Translations under genes and position numbers: made by a program
DNA from: Manihot esculenta
Lineage: Eukaryota; Streptophyta; Magnoliopsida; Malpighiales; Euphorbiaceae
Assembly (NCBI RefSeq): GCF_001659605.2
Contig: NC_035164.2
Coordinates: forward strand, 7,243,622-7,307,621
Length of the DNA stretch: 64,000 bases
Direction: 5' to 3'
Shown here: positions 1-10,559 of the stretch, one piece after another
Position numbering within the stretch: the stretch's first letter is position 1
Layout of the letters: every line of letters begins with the position of its first letter
Notes under the pieces: model-generated
Seen by the model: the letters and a program-made list of their open reading frames with translations, nothing else
What the model was told of the DNA's origin: nothing
Databases searched by the model: none

Positions 1-85
1 ATGCAAACACAATCAGATCAGGATTAGGATAAGAGTCATCATAGGAGTAGTAGATTTATTTTACTTTTTTTTTTAAATTGTGAAT
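1..85. repeat. Dispersed repeat, copy 1
   Basis: This stretch closely resembles 39185-39275; both read through AATCAGATC, a TTTATTTTACTTT tract and TTAAATTGTGAA. The resemblance breaks off near the left end of the solo LTR at 95. A further match to the 39280-39310 stretch (GATCACTTCCTC-like) reappears near 1595, on the far side of the LTR. I infer an older repeat that was split by the insertion. No coding content is visible. Confidence 0.5.
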
Positions 86-94
86 AATTATTAT

Positions 95-1527
95 TGTCCC
101 TTGAAGTAACCCAACAGGGGTGAATTGGGTTTATAAAAAATGTTTAAAAGGTAAAAGCACAAATTAAAAAGGAATAAGGAAGGAAGAGAATAATCAACAC
201 AATGATTTATAGAGGTTCAATCATCTCAAGCCTACGTCCTCTCCTCAAGACCCTCCTTGAGAGTTCAACTCCACTATCAAATCTTTTTTGGGTGAAGATT
301 AAAACTCCTTACAATTCTAGAGCAAAACCCTTACCATTTATAATTCTATTTTTCTCACAATAGCAATCCTTTGCTCAAAATCACACCCACTATAATAAAT
401 TCACTCAACAACCTTCACTCAATCTTAAAACACAAACCAATTACAACTCAAGGCAAACTTTCAAGAAATTAATGCTATGGCTCAAAGTTTTGAGAGAGAG
501 AGAGTGAAAAAGGCTTTAATCTCAATAATTGTATGCTTGAATGGTTGTTGTAACTACTTCCAGATCAAAAACACATTATATTTATAGTTCTAACATAAAT
601 ATAGCCGTTGGGGATGTATTAAATATAAATAGAGTCGTTTGTATATAGAAATAACCGTTATGTCGTACTTAGAAAAACTTAGGTTCGACGGCCTAAGGTT
701 AAAGTCTGGCGGCCGAACTTTTGAAGGTGAAGAACAACTTCTTGAAAATAGACTTTCTACGGCCTAAAGTCTATGTTCGGCGGCCGAACATTTTTGACTT
801 TTGCCTCTGTCCCTTCTCTTTCAAAAGCCGAAAGTTTCACTTTAGGGGGCATATTGAAAACAGACTTTCGGCGGCCTAAAGTCCATGTTCGGCGGTCGAA
901 TATTTTGGACTTTTGCTTCTGTCCCTTCTCTTTCGGAAGCCGAAAGTTTCACTTCAAGGGGCATATTAAAAACAGACTTTCGGCGGCCTAAAGTCCATAT
1001 TCGACGACCGAACATTTGGGACTTTTGCCTATGTCCTTTACTTTCGGAAGCCGAACATTTGACTTTAGGAGGCACAAAAATATTTCATTAAATCTTTGAA
1101 AAATCGTAACCTAGGCTATGAAACTCTATTTTTCAATCCGTTTGAATTCTTTCAACCTATATTTTGAGATATTTTATTTTGATAAAAATAATTTCAAAAT
1201 CACTCATTTTGAAAATTTTCATTTTGGTCCCTCAAAGTCAATTACTTAAAACTTGGCCATATTTATAAACTTTTAATATTAAAAGAAAACTTGAGCCATC
1301 ACAATTAATTAATTGAAATTGACATTGCATAAAATAAAAATTACATTCTGATCCCTTTCTTGTGGTATGCTTTCAAATTTAATACTTTTCATTCTTGAAA
1401 CTGAAGCGATTTCATTTATTTTAATAAGAGACCTACAAGCTCAACACAAACACTTTTAAAGATAATTAGTAGCTCACCAATTATTTATTAGTTATCAAAA
1501 CAAGAATTAGAACATTTAGGTCCAACA
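95..1527. mobile_element. Probable solo LTR, 1433 bp, with ATTAT target duplication
   Basis: The segment begins TGTCCCTTG and ends GGTCCAACA, so it has TGT...ACA termini. It is flanked by the 5-bp direct repeat ATTAT (90-94 and 1528-1532). There is no gag or pol inside and no second LTR, so a solo LTR left by recombination fits best. The part near 110-140 (CAACAGGGGTGAATTGGG) recalls LTR starts I know from SIRE-type Copia elements, but the lineage is uncertain. The interior carries the 112-bp tandem repeat at 740-1080. Orientation cannot be fixed without an internal region; the reverse strand start (TGTTGGACC) looks the more typical LTR start. Confidence 0.6.
740..1080. repeat. 112-bp tandem repeat, about three copies
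   Basis: Three units start near 747, 859 and 971. Each contains ACTTTC(GG)CGGCCTAAAGTC, then a GTTCGGCGGCCGAACAT-like palindrome, then a CTTTTGCC..GTCC stretch and an AAGCCGAAAG motif. Short open frames here are by-products of the repeat period. The GGCGGCCGAA word also recurs in the unrelated LTRs at 21.6-22.6 kb and 29.2-32.3 kb. Confidence 0.8.
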
Positions 1528-1624
1528 ATTATCTTTTTATTTGAAAAAAGCTTATATAAAGACTGTTCTAAAAGTAAAAAATTATCTCTTTTGATCACCT
1601 CCTCTTTCTCTTTTTTGGTTTTTC

Positions 1625-2542
1625 TAGGCAAGAACTAATGTTCAATCATTTGCTTCATCAACATCAAGTTTCATATGGGTTCTAGCCTCCTCCAATAGTG
1701 TTCGTTTTGAACCGAATTCTACCAGGCTGCTGCACCCCCTTTTAATTTATAAGCCACAATCGGAACCTTTCGATCCTCTTCCATGTTCATAACTTGAAGA
1801 AATGTTCAACCTCCGCCAACCAATAAAGAACAGATTCTACTTCCAACGAACCAGAAAAATTTTGAAGGTCTATCTTTTTCTTGTAACTTTCTTGATAATT
1901 CTGTTGGGGATTTGCAGGCACAGGTAGAGGTGAGCAGTATTCGGTTCAAACCGGAAAAACCGACCAAACTGAATTGATTTAAAAATTCAGTTCAGTTTTT
2001 TATTTATTTCTATTTGATTCAGTTTTTAATTTCTAAAATTTCAGTTATTTTGGTTCGATTCAGTTTTGATCAGAAAAAATTTAAAAAATCGAACCGATTT
2101 GTGATAATAGTATATTATTTTCAATAATATAGAGAGATTAGATCATATTAAAGTTAAAATATTCCAATTAAACTTTAAAATACTAAAAATAAAGTGTAAA
2201 AAATAAAAAAAAATATTAAAAATTCAAATCGATGAAATCAAACTGAATTAGACCGATTCAGTTCGATTCAGTTTCTGACTAAAACTGATTCGGTTCAGTT
2301 TTTATAAATACTAAAATTTTGATTGTTGGTTTATTCAATTCAGTTCGATTTTGAATCGAACCCACCGATTACTTATCCCTAGGCACAGGATTGGCGACCA
2401 TAGGATTTAGAACTGGCTGGGGACATTCGACTGCGACGGTCTGGTGGATTCCCTGCTACAGGGCTAACTGTCCGATCATCTCCCTCAATTCTACCAAGGA
2501 TGCCTCAATCGCAATAAGTCGCGCCTCTTGGTTGTTTGCCAT
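1625..2542 (-). pseudogene. Decayed LTR-retrotransposon gag, interrupted by a MITE
   Basis: Read on the minus strand from an ATG at 2540-2542, the translation starts MANNQEARLIAIEASLVEL. Once the MITE at 1925-2381 is skipped, it continues into a gag-like stretch with DLQNFSGSLEVESVLYWLAE, a VAYKLKGGAAAW segment and NEHYW. This is the usual pattern of a chromovirus gag N-terminal half. An in-frame TAG lies about 30 codons in and more stops follow, so it is dead. A primer-binding-like word (TAGTATCAGAG, minus strand, 2555-2565) sits just upstream, which supports a 5' gag position. The lineage (CRM/Galadriel/Tekay) cannot be settled from this piece. Confidence 0.6.
1925..2381. mobile_element. 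hAT-type MITE, 457 bp
   Basis: The element is flanked by a perfect 8-bp direct repeat GGCACAGG (1917-1924 and 2382-2389). Its ends are imperfect inverted repeats: left TAGAGGTGAGCAGTATTCGG, right (reversed) TAGGGATAAGTAATCGG. The interior is filled with short GAACCGAATCG / CAGTTCGATT words in both orientations and has no coding capacity. An 8-bp duplication and TAGRG-type ends are characteristic of hAT elements. It inserted into an existing gag relic, and the two halves of gag read on across it. A worn copy of the family appears to lie at 46800-46975. Confidence 0.8.
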
Positions 2543-2545
2543 GGA

Positions 2546-2960
2546 CGAACTTCTCTCTGATACTAATCTGATATAGGACTGATTAGACTCCATCAGGGAG
2601 TTTTAACCAATAACGTTTGGTTAAGAAGAAATAATTGAAACGAGAGCCTAGAATCCAAAAAAGTCTTATTGAAATTCTTGAAAAATTAAAAAGTATCTCA
2701 AATAGCCAAGAAAAGGCTATTTATAATAGAAAAAACTCTATTATGCAAAATTATAAAAATATCCAAAAAAATAATTAAAATACAAAATTGATTCTCTAAA
2801 ATTAAGTCTGCTTCAAATCTGTCGTAAAATTTAAGACTAATTGCTCCGTATCATTATCTTAATTTTTTATGCATAATTTTAGAATTATGAAATTTTCATA
2901 TTCAAATTTGTATTATATCAAATGCTATAAAAAAAAAACTTATATAATCTGCTGTTAAAA
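2546..2960 (-). other. Probable leader and LTR remnant of the gag relic
   Basis: Just upstream (minus sense) of the gag relic lies TAGTATCAGAG (2555-2565), close to the initiator-Met tRNA primer site TGGTATCAGAGC. The following AT-rich stretch, with the GAAAAGGCTATTTATAATAG region near 2715, looks like the 3' part of a chromovirus LTR read on the minus strand. No LTR ends or target duplication were found, so the limits are approximate. Confidence 0.3.
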
Positions 2961-5129
2961 ATTAAATTATATACAAAATGGTTAAATACATCTTTGTATT
3001 TCTAAACTTCATTTGAAAAAAAAAATCTTCATAGTACATTAAAATGTAAAAGTGTTATATGCGAACATGTATTTATGATCTACAAGTTATTGTCTAAATT
3101 CATTATCTACCATTTAATAACCTAATCTGAATTGGTTCAGCATTAGTAGACCTAGATTTGAGTCTCAATATCTTAATAAAAAAATTATACACAATATGAA
3201 AATTTTGTAAACAAAACTTACTCTATAAATTTTGTACATTCAAAAAGACTTTTCCCTGGATTCAAAGTGATCTAAGAATGTTTTAGAAAATTCACACTAT
3301 TTGGTAATGGGATTAAAAGATTAATTCTACTTTTAGGTAGTTCAAATATGATACAATTTGTTTTAATAAAGTTTAAAGGTGCAAAAATGTATGCGATCTA
3401 TATAAAGTTATATTAATTTTAATTAAAAAAATTATATTAGTTATAAAAAAACAACTGCTATTTCAAAATTTTATTATTTATTTCACCAAAATACATTAAA
3501 TTAATATTTAAAAAAAGAAATTTAGTATTTAATCCTATATTACAAGAAATATATCTTCTTAAATAGTTATGTTATTTGTTTTAGTTACTAAGCATTTTAC
3601 TATTTTACTATTTTTAGTCTATGTGATTTAAAAAAAATTTATTAATTGGGTCTCTCAATTTTATAAAAAGTTTATTATTAATCCTATGTATTAAGGGCAT
3701 TTTAGATTTTTTTAAATATTTAATAACTAAAAATAATAAAAAGACTAACTAGTAAATTTTTTAAAATGTTAGACGTGCATTTTAATATATTTTTAAAAAT
3801 TAAAAATAAAACTAACTACTGAATTGTTTTATACTAAAAATTAAATAGTAATTTTTCTTTTATTTCTTTTAAAAAATAAAGCACGTGCCGTTTGCATATT
3901 AACCAACTTAAAAAATTATATCATTCGTAATTAAAATTTTTTATTAAAGATCATCATGTCGCGTATTAACAAACTTTAAAATATATATATAATTTAAAAA
4001 TTGTAAATAATTTATTTATTGATTTGTTTTTGTTTCATTATTTCATATTAAATAGTTTACATATTTATATTATTATGGAGAAAAAAATATATATTAAAAA
4101 TTTCAAATGCAATTTTATGAGAAGTGCTATTAAATTAGGGAGAAAAATAAAAAGAAAATTTTCTTTAATTTCATCGATTTTTTATTTTAGGATATTTATA
4201 CTTTAATTTTTATCAAAACAGTATCTTGTACCATTAGTAAATAACGAATGATTTTTAAATGTCATCAGAAAATGTCGATGAAACAAACAAATAATGAAAT
4301 ACTACTTAGATAAAATTAAATTATAAAAACTAAAATAAAAATAAGTAAAATTTTACATTACTTTAGCACTTTTTCTTAAAATTATTAAAAATATATTAAT
4401 TAACGATTATATTTTGTTTAATATGAGAAAATTATGTTATTTACTAAGGACATGTATTATCAGTGGCAAAAAGTAAAAAATTTAACTTAGAAAATCTAAT
4501 TTAAATAAGTGATTAGAGAAAATAAAACATATGAAATAAATATATATAGAAGATTATATTCTTATTGATGGTATATTCTTACCATTTGCAATAAGTAAGG
4601 ATTCTAACAGTTCTTCATATATGTGTATATATGTATGTCTTTGATTTTTGAAATTTTATCTACTTTGAAATTTTAATGGCTATATATCTTTGTTAGCATT
4701 ATTCAAAAATCTAAACGGCATATCTCTAATATAAATAATTATATAGTAAAATATTAATCATTGTGTATATAATAATTATATACAAAAATTTCTAAGAACA
4801 TAAATATAATCGCTATATGTATAACGATTGAATATTAACCAATAATTGTGATAGGACCTATAGGGGATCTACCATGATTAAGGACTTGGATTACAGGAGC
4901 AATATCCACAAAGGAAAATCAAACTCAACAAATACTGAAGCAAAATGCAAATGCATTATCATACATTGAAAGATTATGTAACTAGGAGTAGCTTAAACTC
5001 AACAAGTTAAACACATAGAATTATTACAACATATCATCAAGTCATCACTAACTCTATAGAGCAATTTATAAAGGTAAAAGAAGTTTCAGAACATTTTACC
5101 ATCTCTTTCAACCAAGCAATATTCTGTAT
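2961..5129. other. AT-rich intergenic DNA
   Basis: No supported gene. The sequence is very AT-rich. Around 3600-3840 it contains a diverged interspersed repeat (ATTAATTGGGTCTCTCAATTTT and related words) that recurs near 18700-19000, 19810-20060 and 32540-32900. The last part, up to 5129, is the 3' flank of the minus-strand kinase gene. Confidence 0.5.
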
Positions 5130-6223
5130 CTATTTTACTTCACTTGACGTTGATGATGATTCTCCTTCATCTATAGTCATTGATTCTACAGGATATAGAA
5201 CAGGCCTTGGGGGCAATTCTAGGCTTTTGAAATCTCCTTCAAGCATGTCTAGTACTTTGTTCATTGGAGGACGATTACAAGGTTGCATCTGTATACACCA
5301 TAATCCCGTTATAATCATTTTCCTAGCTAAAATATTTTCCTCCTCTGATGAGTCTTCTATTGTTAACTTTCCACTTGAGAGTTGGTCATAAACCCAGAAT
5401 GGATAGTAAACTTGACTCAAATTTTCTGCCAATGCATTTAGGTTTTTCCTTTTTCCTGCGATTTCCAACAATAACATTCCAAAACTGTATACATCTGCTT
5501 TATGTGAAACACGCCCAATATTTTTGTAGAACAACTCTGGTGCCATGTATCCAATTGTTCCCCTTACAGCTGTAAGAGATGCAATGCTTCCCTTAGTTGG
5601 ATAAAGCTTAGCTAACCCAAAATCAGAAATTTTTGGAGTGAAATTTTCATCAAGAAGGATGTTATGAGGCTTGATATCAAAATGAAGGATTTGCATATTG
5701 CAACCTTGATGTAGATACTCAATGCCTCGTGCCACTCCAAGTGATATCTCATATAACTTTTCCCAACTCAAAGAAATAGGTCCTTCTTGACAAAAAATAT
5801 AATTATCAAGAGACCCATTAGACATAAATTCATATACAAGAGCATGCTTTGATCCCTCAACGCAAAAACCAATTAATTTTACTATGTTGGTATGGTGGAT
5901 CCTCCCAATTGTAGCAACCTCATTGATAAAATCTTGTCCATTAGCTTTAGATTTACCCAACATCTTTATTGCTGCAAATTTACCACTACGAAGTTTTCCT
6001 TTATATACAAAACCAAAGCCTCCTTCACCCAACTTTTCCTTGAAACCTCTAGTGATCTTTCGAATGTCTGAATAAGAATACCTTATTGGCAAAAGGTTAT
6101 TGTGACTCTGGAGGAATTCTTCAATTGTTTCATATCCAGATAGATGTCTTCTTCTCCATTTATAAATAAGAAATGCAATCACACATGGAGCCCCACAGAA
6201 AGCTCTTGCAACCAAACACATTG
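5130..6223 (-). CDS. LRK10L: LRK10L-type receptor-like kinase, exon 3: membrane segment end and kinase domain
   Basis: This is the last and largest exon of a three-exon gene (exon 1 17514-18237, exon 2 6431-6460). The modelled protein is 615 residues, a normal length for the family. The exon encodes the rest of the membrane helix (..[17 protein letters not shown]), a short juxtamembrane stretch with [10 protein letters not shown], and a complete Ser/Thr kinase. Visible motifs are the glycine loop [11 protein letters not shown], the AAIKML lysine, [18 protein letters not shown] and GTIGYMAPE. The HRD arginine is replaced by Phe (HFD), so this is a non-RD kinase, as usual in LRK10L and other immune-type receptors. 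The minus-strand acceptor is ATCCAG with the exon starting at 6223 in phase 1, matching the mini-exon donor. No lesion is seen in the domain. The family acts at the plasma membrane; the ligand is unknown. Confidence 0.9.
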
Positions 6224-6430
6224 CTGGATAAAATTATGGGATCATATTCAACAAAGGGAAACTCATTAATTAGTTATTGCTGTTAAAATTTTACCTAAGA
6301 AATGTGAGAGATGTGCTTCCAAAAACGTAAGATAAAGTTAGCTAGGTTTCATATGTTGCAGATTTTCAATTTGTCTCTTCATATAAATAGGTAACTATGT
6401 TCCTAATTCATTAATGGAAGGAGTTCTTAC

Positions 6431-6460
6431 CAAAAAAAGTCAAAGACCATTGGAGCATCC
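6431..6460 (-). CDS. LRK10L: LRK10L gene, exon 2: 30-nt mini-exon
   Basis: On the minus strand the sequence reads ATGCAG, then 30 nt, then GTAAGA: an acceptor and a donor exactly 30 nt apart. Entered and left in phase 1, the piece links exon 1 to exon 3 without a stop. It adds a Trp-Met-Leu-Gln-Trp-Ser-Leu-Thr-Phe-Phe stretch, the first half of the hydrophobic membrane helix. The second LRK10L gene in this window has a 27-nt mini-exon at the same place and phase, and a relic of a third copy at 50107-50136 is again exactly 30 nt. This agreement is the main support; there is no transcript evidence. Confidence 0.8.
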
Positions 6461-7515
6461 CTGCATAAAGTGAATGTAGAGAAATTTAATTACTAATGTT
6501 GCTGCTCGTAAAACAAGTAACAATTATTTAAACATGATTACATATTATATGATCGGAGATAGAGATCTTACATAGGATAAAATCCAAGAAGTTCTCATTC
6601 CCTTCATTAATTAAGAAGAAAACAAATCAGTATCATACATATATCTTATTGATTGCATCAGATATATAATCATAGAAATATAATATTTATTCAAATGCAA
6701 TATTAGTAACAACTACATACTAACTCTTCTAGTTTATGTGCATGAACATTTTGTGAGTATATATATATATACAACGATATGATATATGATATTTATTGAC
6801 TCGACTAATTTGAATTCACACTAAATATGTTCATTAAAGATATAAAGCGCTTGGATTTAAAAGTTATCTACATACGAGACTCGAATTCGAAATTTTTTAT
6901 TGATTTAATTTCTCAAAAATTTTTATTGTGAAAAAAAAAAATAAAAGGAGATTTCATTTCTATTTTGTGTTTAGAGAAAAAAAAAATGATAGAAACATCC
7001 TATTGAATAAATGTAGGTCTCTTGTACTAAAAAAAAAATAAACAAAATACTTGAATTAAAATTATTAACAAACAAATAAAGACTTAATTAGCCTGTAATT
7101 GAATTAACTTACACTTTTAATTAATTTTATTAGAATAAAATTAAAATATTGGGAAGCTATTGCCGACTCAGTCCAGTATTGCTTAACTTGGAGAACAACA
7201 ATTCTATAAATAGTTGGAAAGACAAGAAAATTTTGCCATCCTGTAACAAAATAGTAATATTTGCAGCACCTAAATTCCACACTATGCATTTAAATTATCA
7301 GTATGAATAAGATTTTCAAAATTTTAAGGTCATCTTTATTAGAAAAGATATTTTACAGTGATGAATTTTTCTAAAGCTTTAAACATAATAAAATATGAAA
7401 AATATTTTATATTTTTGTATTATAGATATAATTAGAATGGTGGAGAAAGAATATATTATTAAGAAAAGGAAAAAGACTATCAGAGTGATTTATTAATCAA
7501 ATAAATTTGTGTGTG
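6461..7515 (-). other. LRK10L intron 1, part downstream of the insertion
   Basis: AT-rich sequence between the mini-exon acceptor and the retrotransposon. With 17470-17513 it makes an ancestral intron of about 1.1 kb. I looked for a further exon and found none that keeps phase 1. A short open frame near 7104-7289 would give a stop at the junction if used from its TTGTTACAG acceptor. Confidence 0.6.
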
Positions 7516-7520
7516 AAAGT

Positions 7521-8018
7521 TGATGATCTGAGATCCAGAGAAATAGGGTTTTACAATGGGCTCTGTAAACTTAGAAAAAGTTTAAACCTAGAAGAGAGCA
7601 TTTCTCCTTTTATAGGTTTTCTTTTGTCCGCTAGTGACGTGCCGATAGAACGAATATCAGTAGACCACCTGTCCCTACCACGCTGATACGGACGTACGAA
7701 GGAATCATATCTCTGCCCCATGCATAACGGCCTCTGATCCTCTCCAGGGTCGGGTAGGCGGGTCTACAAGATGAGTGGACGGATCCTCTTTCGGGTTTTG
7801 GGCTGGGCCGGAGAGTGAGAGTAGAGCAGGGCCTAAACGGAATCGGCCTAAGGAGTAGATGTTGCGTGTCCGGCCTGATGAGGGGAGCTGGATGAACCTG
7901 GTCATGAGGCTTAGTGGGTTGAACCCAATTGGCGTGAATGGCTTGAGAATCTTTGGGCAGTGGGCTATTTTCATGGGCCTAGCCCTAGACGGGGATGAGG
8001 TGAACTCAGGGGTCATCA
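7521..8018 (-). repeat. 3' LTR of Tat element 1
   Basis: 498 bp, TGATGATCTG...GGTCATCA on the plus strand. The target duplication AAAGT lies immediately to the left. It differs from the partner at 16967-17464 by ten substitutions and no gap. Minus-strand TATAAAA lies near 7608-7614. Confidence 0.95.
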
Positions 8019-9898
8019 ATTGCTCCTTTACCTTCTCGGCAGTTATTGCTCCAACGGTCGAGGGGGTAAACCCCTAGAATCATTATGACTGTGTCTGTTG
8101 AAATTCGGATTGCCCTTTCATCTTATTGCCACTTGCAGCTTTAAATCTTCTCTGTCTTTTTCTATATTTAGCTTTCCTCTGCCATTTGTGCGTGCTGTTA
8201 CCCTCGTTTTCTTACTTTTATCTTCCCGGTACATTTTCTTTCCTTTTTGGTGAATAACCTTTAAGGATTCTGATGCTACTGACCTAGAGTATGAAGTCGA
8301 TCTGTCTCACATTAAAGGGTTAGCCTCTGATTATATATTACTAACCTTTCCTTCTTATCTTTGGGATTGTTAACAAAACAACAAGATTTCTCTTCTTGAT
8401 GGTTTGCTCTTCCCTTGCCCCAGCTCGGGCCTCCATGCCGAGCTCTCGAGGCTTCGAATCTTCAAGACTGTACACCTGTGTCGAGTCAGTCTTAATTGTT
8501 TCGATTGTTCGAACTTTTAGGTCCTCTCGGACTTTGAGATCGATCGCGAATTTCAGGTCAACAGGATCAGAGTTTGCCCTATCTCCTGATGATGTCTTTC
8601 CGCATATGTTTTACAATGTTGGAAGTTCAACTTGTTCCATTGTTCTTCAGAATGTTTCGCTAATTTTCTGGTGTTGCCTTCACTTGTTCCATTGCCCTTC
8701 AGAATACCTTGCTGGTTTTTTGTTGGTGCTTCGGGCAGGTGGACGGGTAATGCTGCCGATCTCCCTGGGACTTTAACTCGAAGACTTATGTTTTTCATGA
8801 GATCGGCATATAATATCTGAGCTCGTTCGTATGTACCGCAAATCACATCTCGAGGCGGAGCTTAGTTGGTTTACGAAGTCGATTTTCCGAACTATAAGAA
8901 TTCCTCGGAACCAAAAGCTAAGATAGTAGGGTAGGCGATAGTGATGTAAACGTAGATGATGATGTATCTGGGCGTGTAAATCTTTTAAGGATAGCCTTTT
9001 AGTCTGTAGTGTTGGTATTTGTGACATGTTGTAATGTGTTTTTCTTTTAATGAAATTTTTGTTTTGCGTTCATACTCGAACTGTTCTTTCTTTATCATAA
9101 CTGAAGTACTTAGATTGCTTGCTCCATAACTTTTCCCAATAGATCTGCCGTATTGCTTTCTCCTTTTTGCCCCTTTAATCGTTTAGAACTAGAGTTTATT
9201 CGGCCAACTAAGCTTTTGACTTACTTCTTTCCGAGCTGTACTAGTCGTACTCGTGAGCTCTGTTTTAATCCTGTGAGCCGAGCTCCTGACCTTCTTAGGT
9301 AATAAGCAGGGCTGGTCTTTATCGTGCTTTCATTTGTTTGTGTCTTTGAGCTTTCTATTTATCTTTTCCCGAGCTGGATCAGTCGTAACCCTGAGCTTTG
9401 CTTTTAACCTATGAGCCAAGCTTCCGACCTACGTAGGTAATGAACAAGGCCGGTCTCTATCATCGGGCGAGAGGTCCAAGTGGAGCCCGGTCTTGCGGTT
9501 TGAGCGAGTTGGATTTGTTCTATGCAAATGGCATGTGGGCTTTTGGGCCTATCCGTCAATTGCTTTCGGGTGATGGGCCATTGCCGTGGGCCCAACCCTT
9601 AATAGAGGTGGCGAAGTCCAGCGGCCGTCGGTTATTGCCCCTTTACCTTCGATTATTGCCCCTTTACCTTCGCGTCAGTTATTATATAACTGATGAGGGG
9701 GTAAACTTCGAGAGTAATTAATGACCGCGCCGCTCCAAAACAAAATTGTTCAGAGTGACATTGCGTTTCATTATTGCCTTTCCTTCCGAATTCTCTTTAT
9801 CTCTCGAAGAAACTTGTTCTCGTCTGCTCTCTGTTTTCCTTCGACCTCTTCTGCCTTCTTGACCTTATTGCTTTTCAGGTACGCTCTTTTACTCTTCC
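8019..9898. other. 3' noncoding region of Tat element 1
   Basis: No intact gene. Around 9190-9450 is a degenerate repeat of about 160 bp with CCGAGCT / GAGCTC words; similar words fill 63400-63780 of the second Tat element at the matching position. From about 9600 to 9890 the sequence matches (inverted) the region upstream of the antisense gene of element 2 near 62900-63090, so it is probably that gene's old promoter and 5' leader. Short open frames at 8396-8776 and 9440-9721 show no recognisable domain. Confidence 0.5.
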
Positions 9899-10230
9899 AT
9901 GGAGGATTCTAATCTTCCCGATGTTGTCAATGTCGAGTCGCACATTACTCCTTCCTCCATAACCAAGTATATTTCTCGGAGTTATTTAGATACTCCTCTT
10001 TACCTTATTCGCGCTCCTCTTCGGAATGAAAGGATAGTTCTTCCAGAACCTGCCCCTCCTGGTTTGGTAGATCCCCAGAGGGATCTTCGCATAGTCTTCT
10101 TTCTTAAACAGAGGGATTTTGGTCTGACCTTCCCCTTCACCCCTTTCTTCATCGAGGTTTTTTAATATTTTGGGATAACCCCTCGGATTTTGTCCCCGAA
10201 CTCCATTTTGTTTATGTCTTGCTTAAGACC
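9899..10230 (+). pseudogene. Remnant of the antisense gene (aORF) of Tat element 1
   Basis: The reading frame from ATG 9899 matches, at about two thirds of positions, the N-terminus of the intact antisense protein of element 2. Shared pieces include LESHITPS / VESHITPS, DTPLYLIRAPL and FPFTPFF.EVF. A TAA breaks the frame at about 10164, just where element 2 continues with an EYFG stretch. Recognisable DNA similarity goes on to about 10230 and then stops. The remaining two and a half kilobases of the gene are missing, so a large deletion joined this stub to the sequence before the tandem array. Confidence 0.8.
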
Positions 10231-10559
10231 AATTGGCTCGAGCTAGGAACGCGCTCTTTTGCCCGTATCCATCCTTCCGAATGTCACATATTGCAAAACT
10301 ATCCGAGCTAGGAGGTCGGTTCTTCGCTTTTTTGCTTTAGGCTTTTATACCTGCAATCTGCAGCTCGTCCTATACTTCTGAGTATTGTCCGGACGCGTTG
10401 CAGTTCGGACCTCTTTCTAGGCTAGCTAACTCAGCACTAGAAGTTGATTTGTGAGGTTAATGTTGTACCGAGCTCGCTTTTGGAGATTGGCCTGGGGCTG
10501 TGACGCTCTTGGCTATTTTGCCCCGAGCTCTTTCGGGAGGTCGGAATTTGATTTTTCAT
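10231..10559. other. Unassigned internal sequence of Tat element 1
   Basis: GC-richer stretch between the antisense-gene stub and the tandem array, with several GAGCT(A/C)GG and GAGCTC words as in 59211-59400 of element 2. No open frame or domain is recognisable. It is probably the old 3' end of the antisense gene region after the deletion. Confidence 0.4.

Noticed and set aside
740..1080. CRISPR-like or satellite array
   Set aside because: Only three units, no spacers, eukaryotic LTR context.
773..1091. Open frames at the left end, offset by 112 bp
   Set aside because: Produced by the 112-bp repeat in the solo LTR.
2391..2576. 61-residue plus-strand frame
   Set aside because: Shadow of the minus-strand gag relic.
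7104..7289. Possible extra LRK10L exon after TTGTTACAG
   Set aside because: Joining it to exon 1 in phase 1 gives an immediate stop, while the 30-nt mini-exon joins exons 1 and 3 cleanly.
8396..8776. 126-residue open frame, possible gene
   Set aside because: 3' noncoding region of Tat element 1; overlapping frames on the other strand; no domain.
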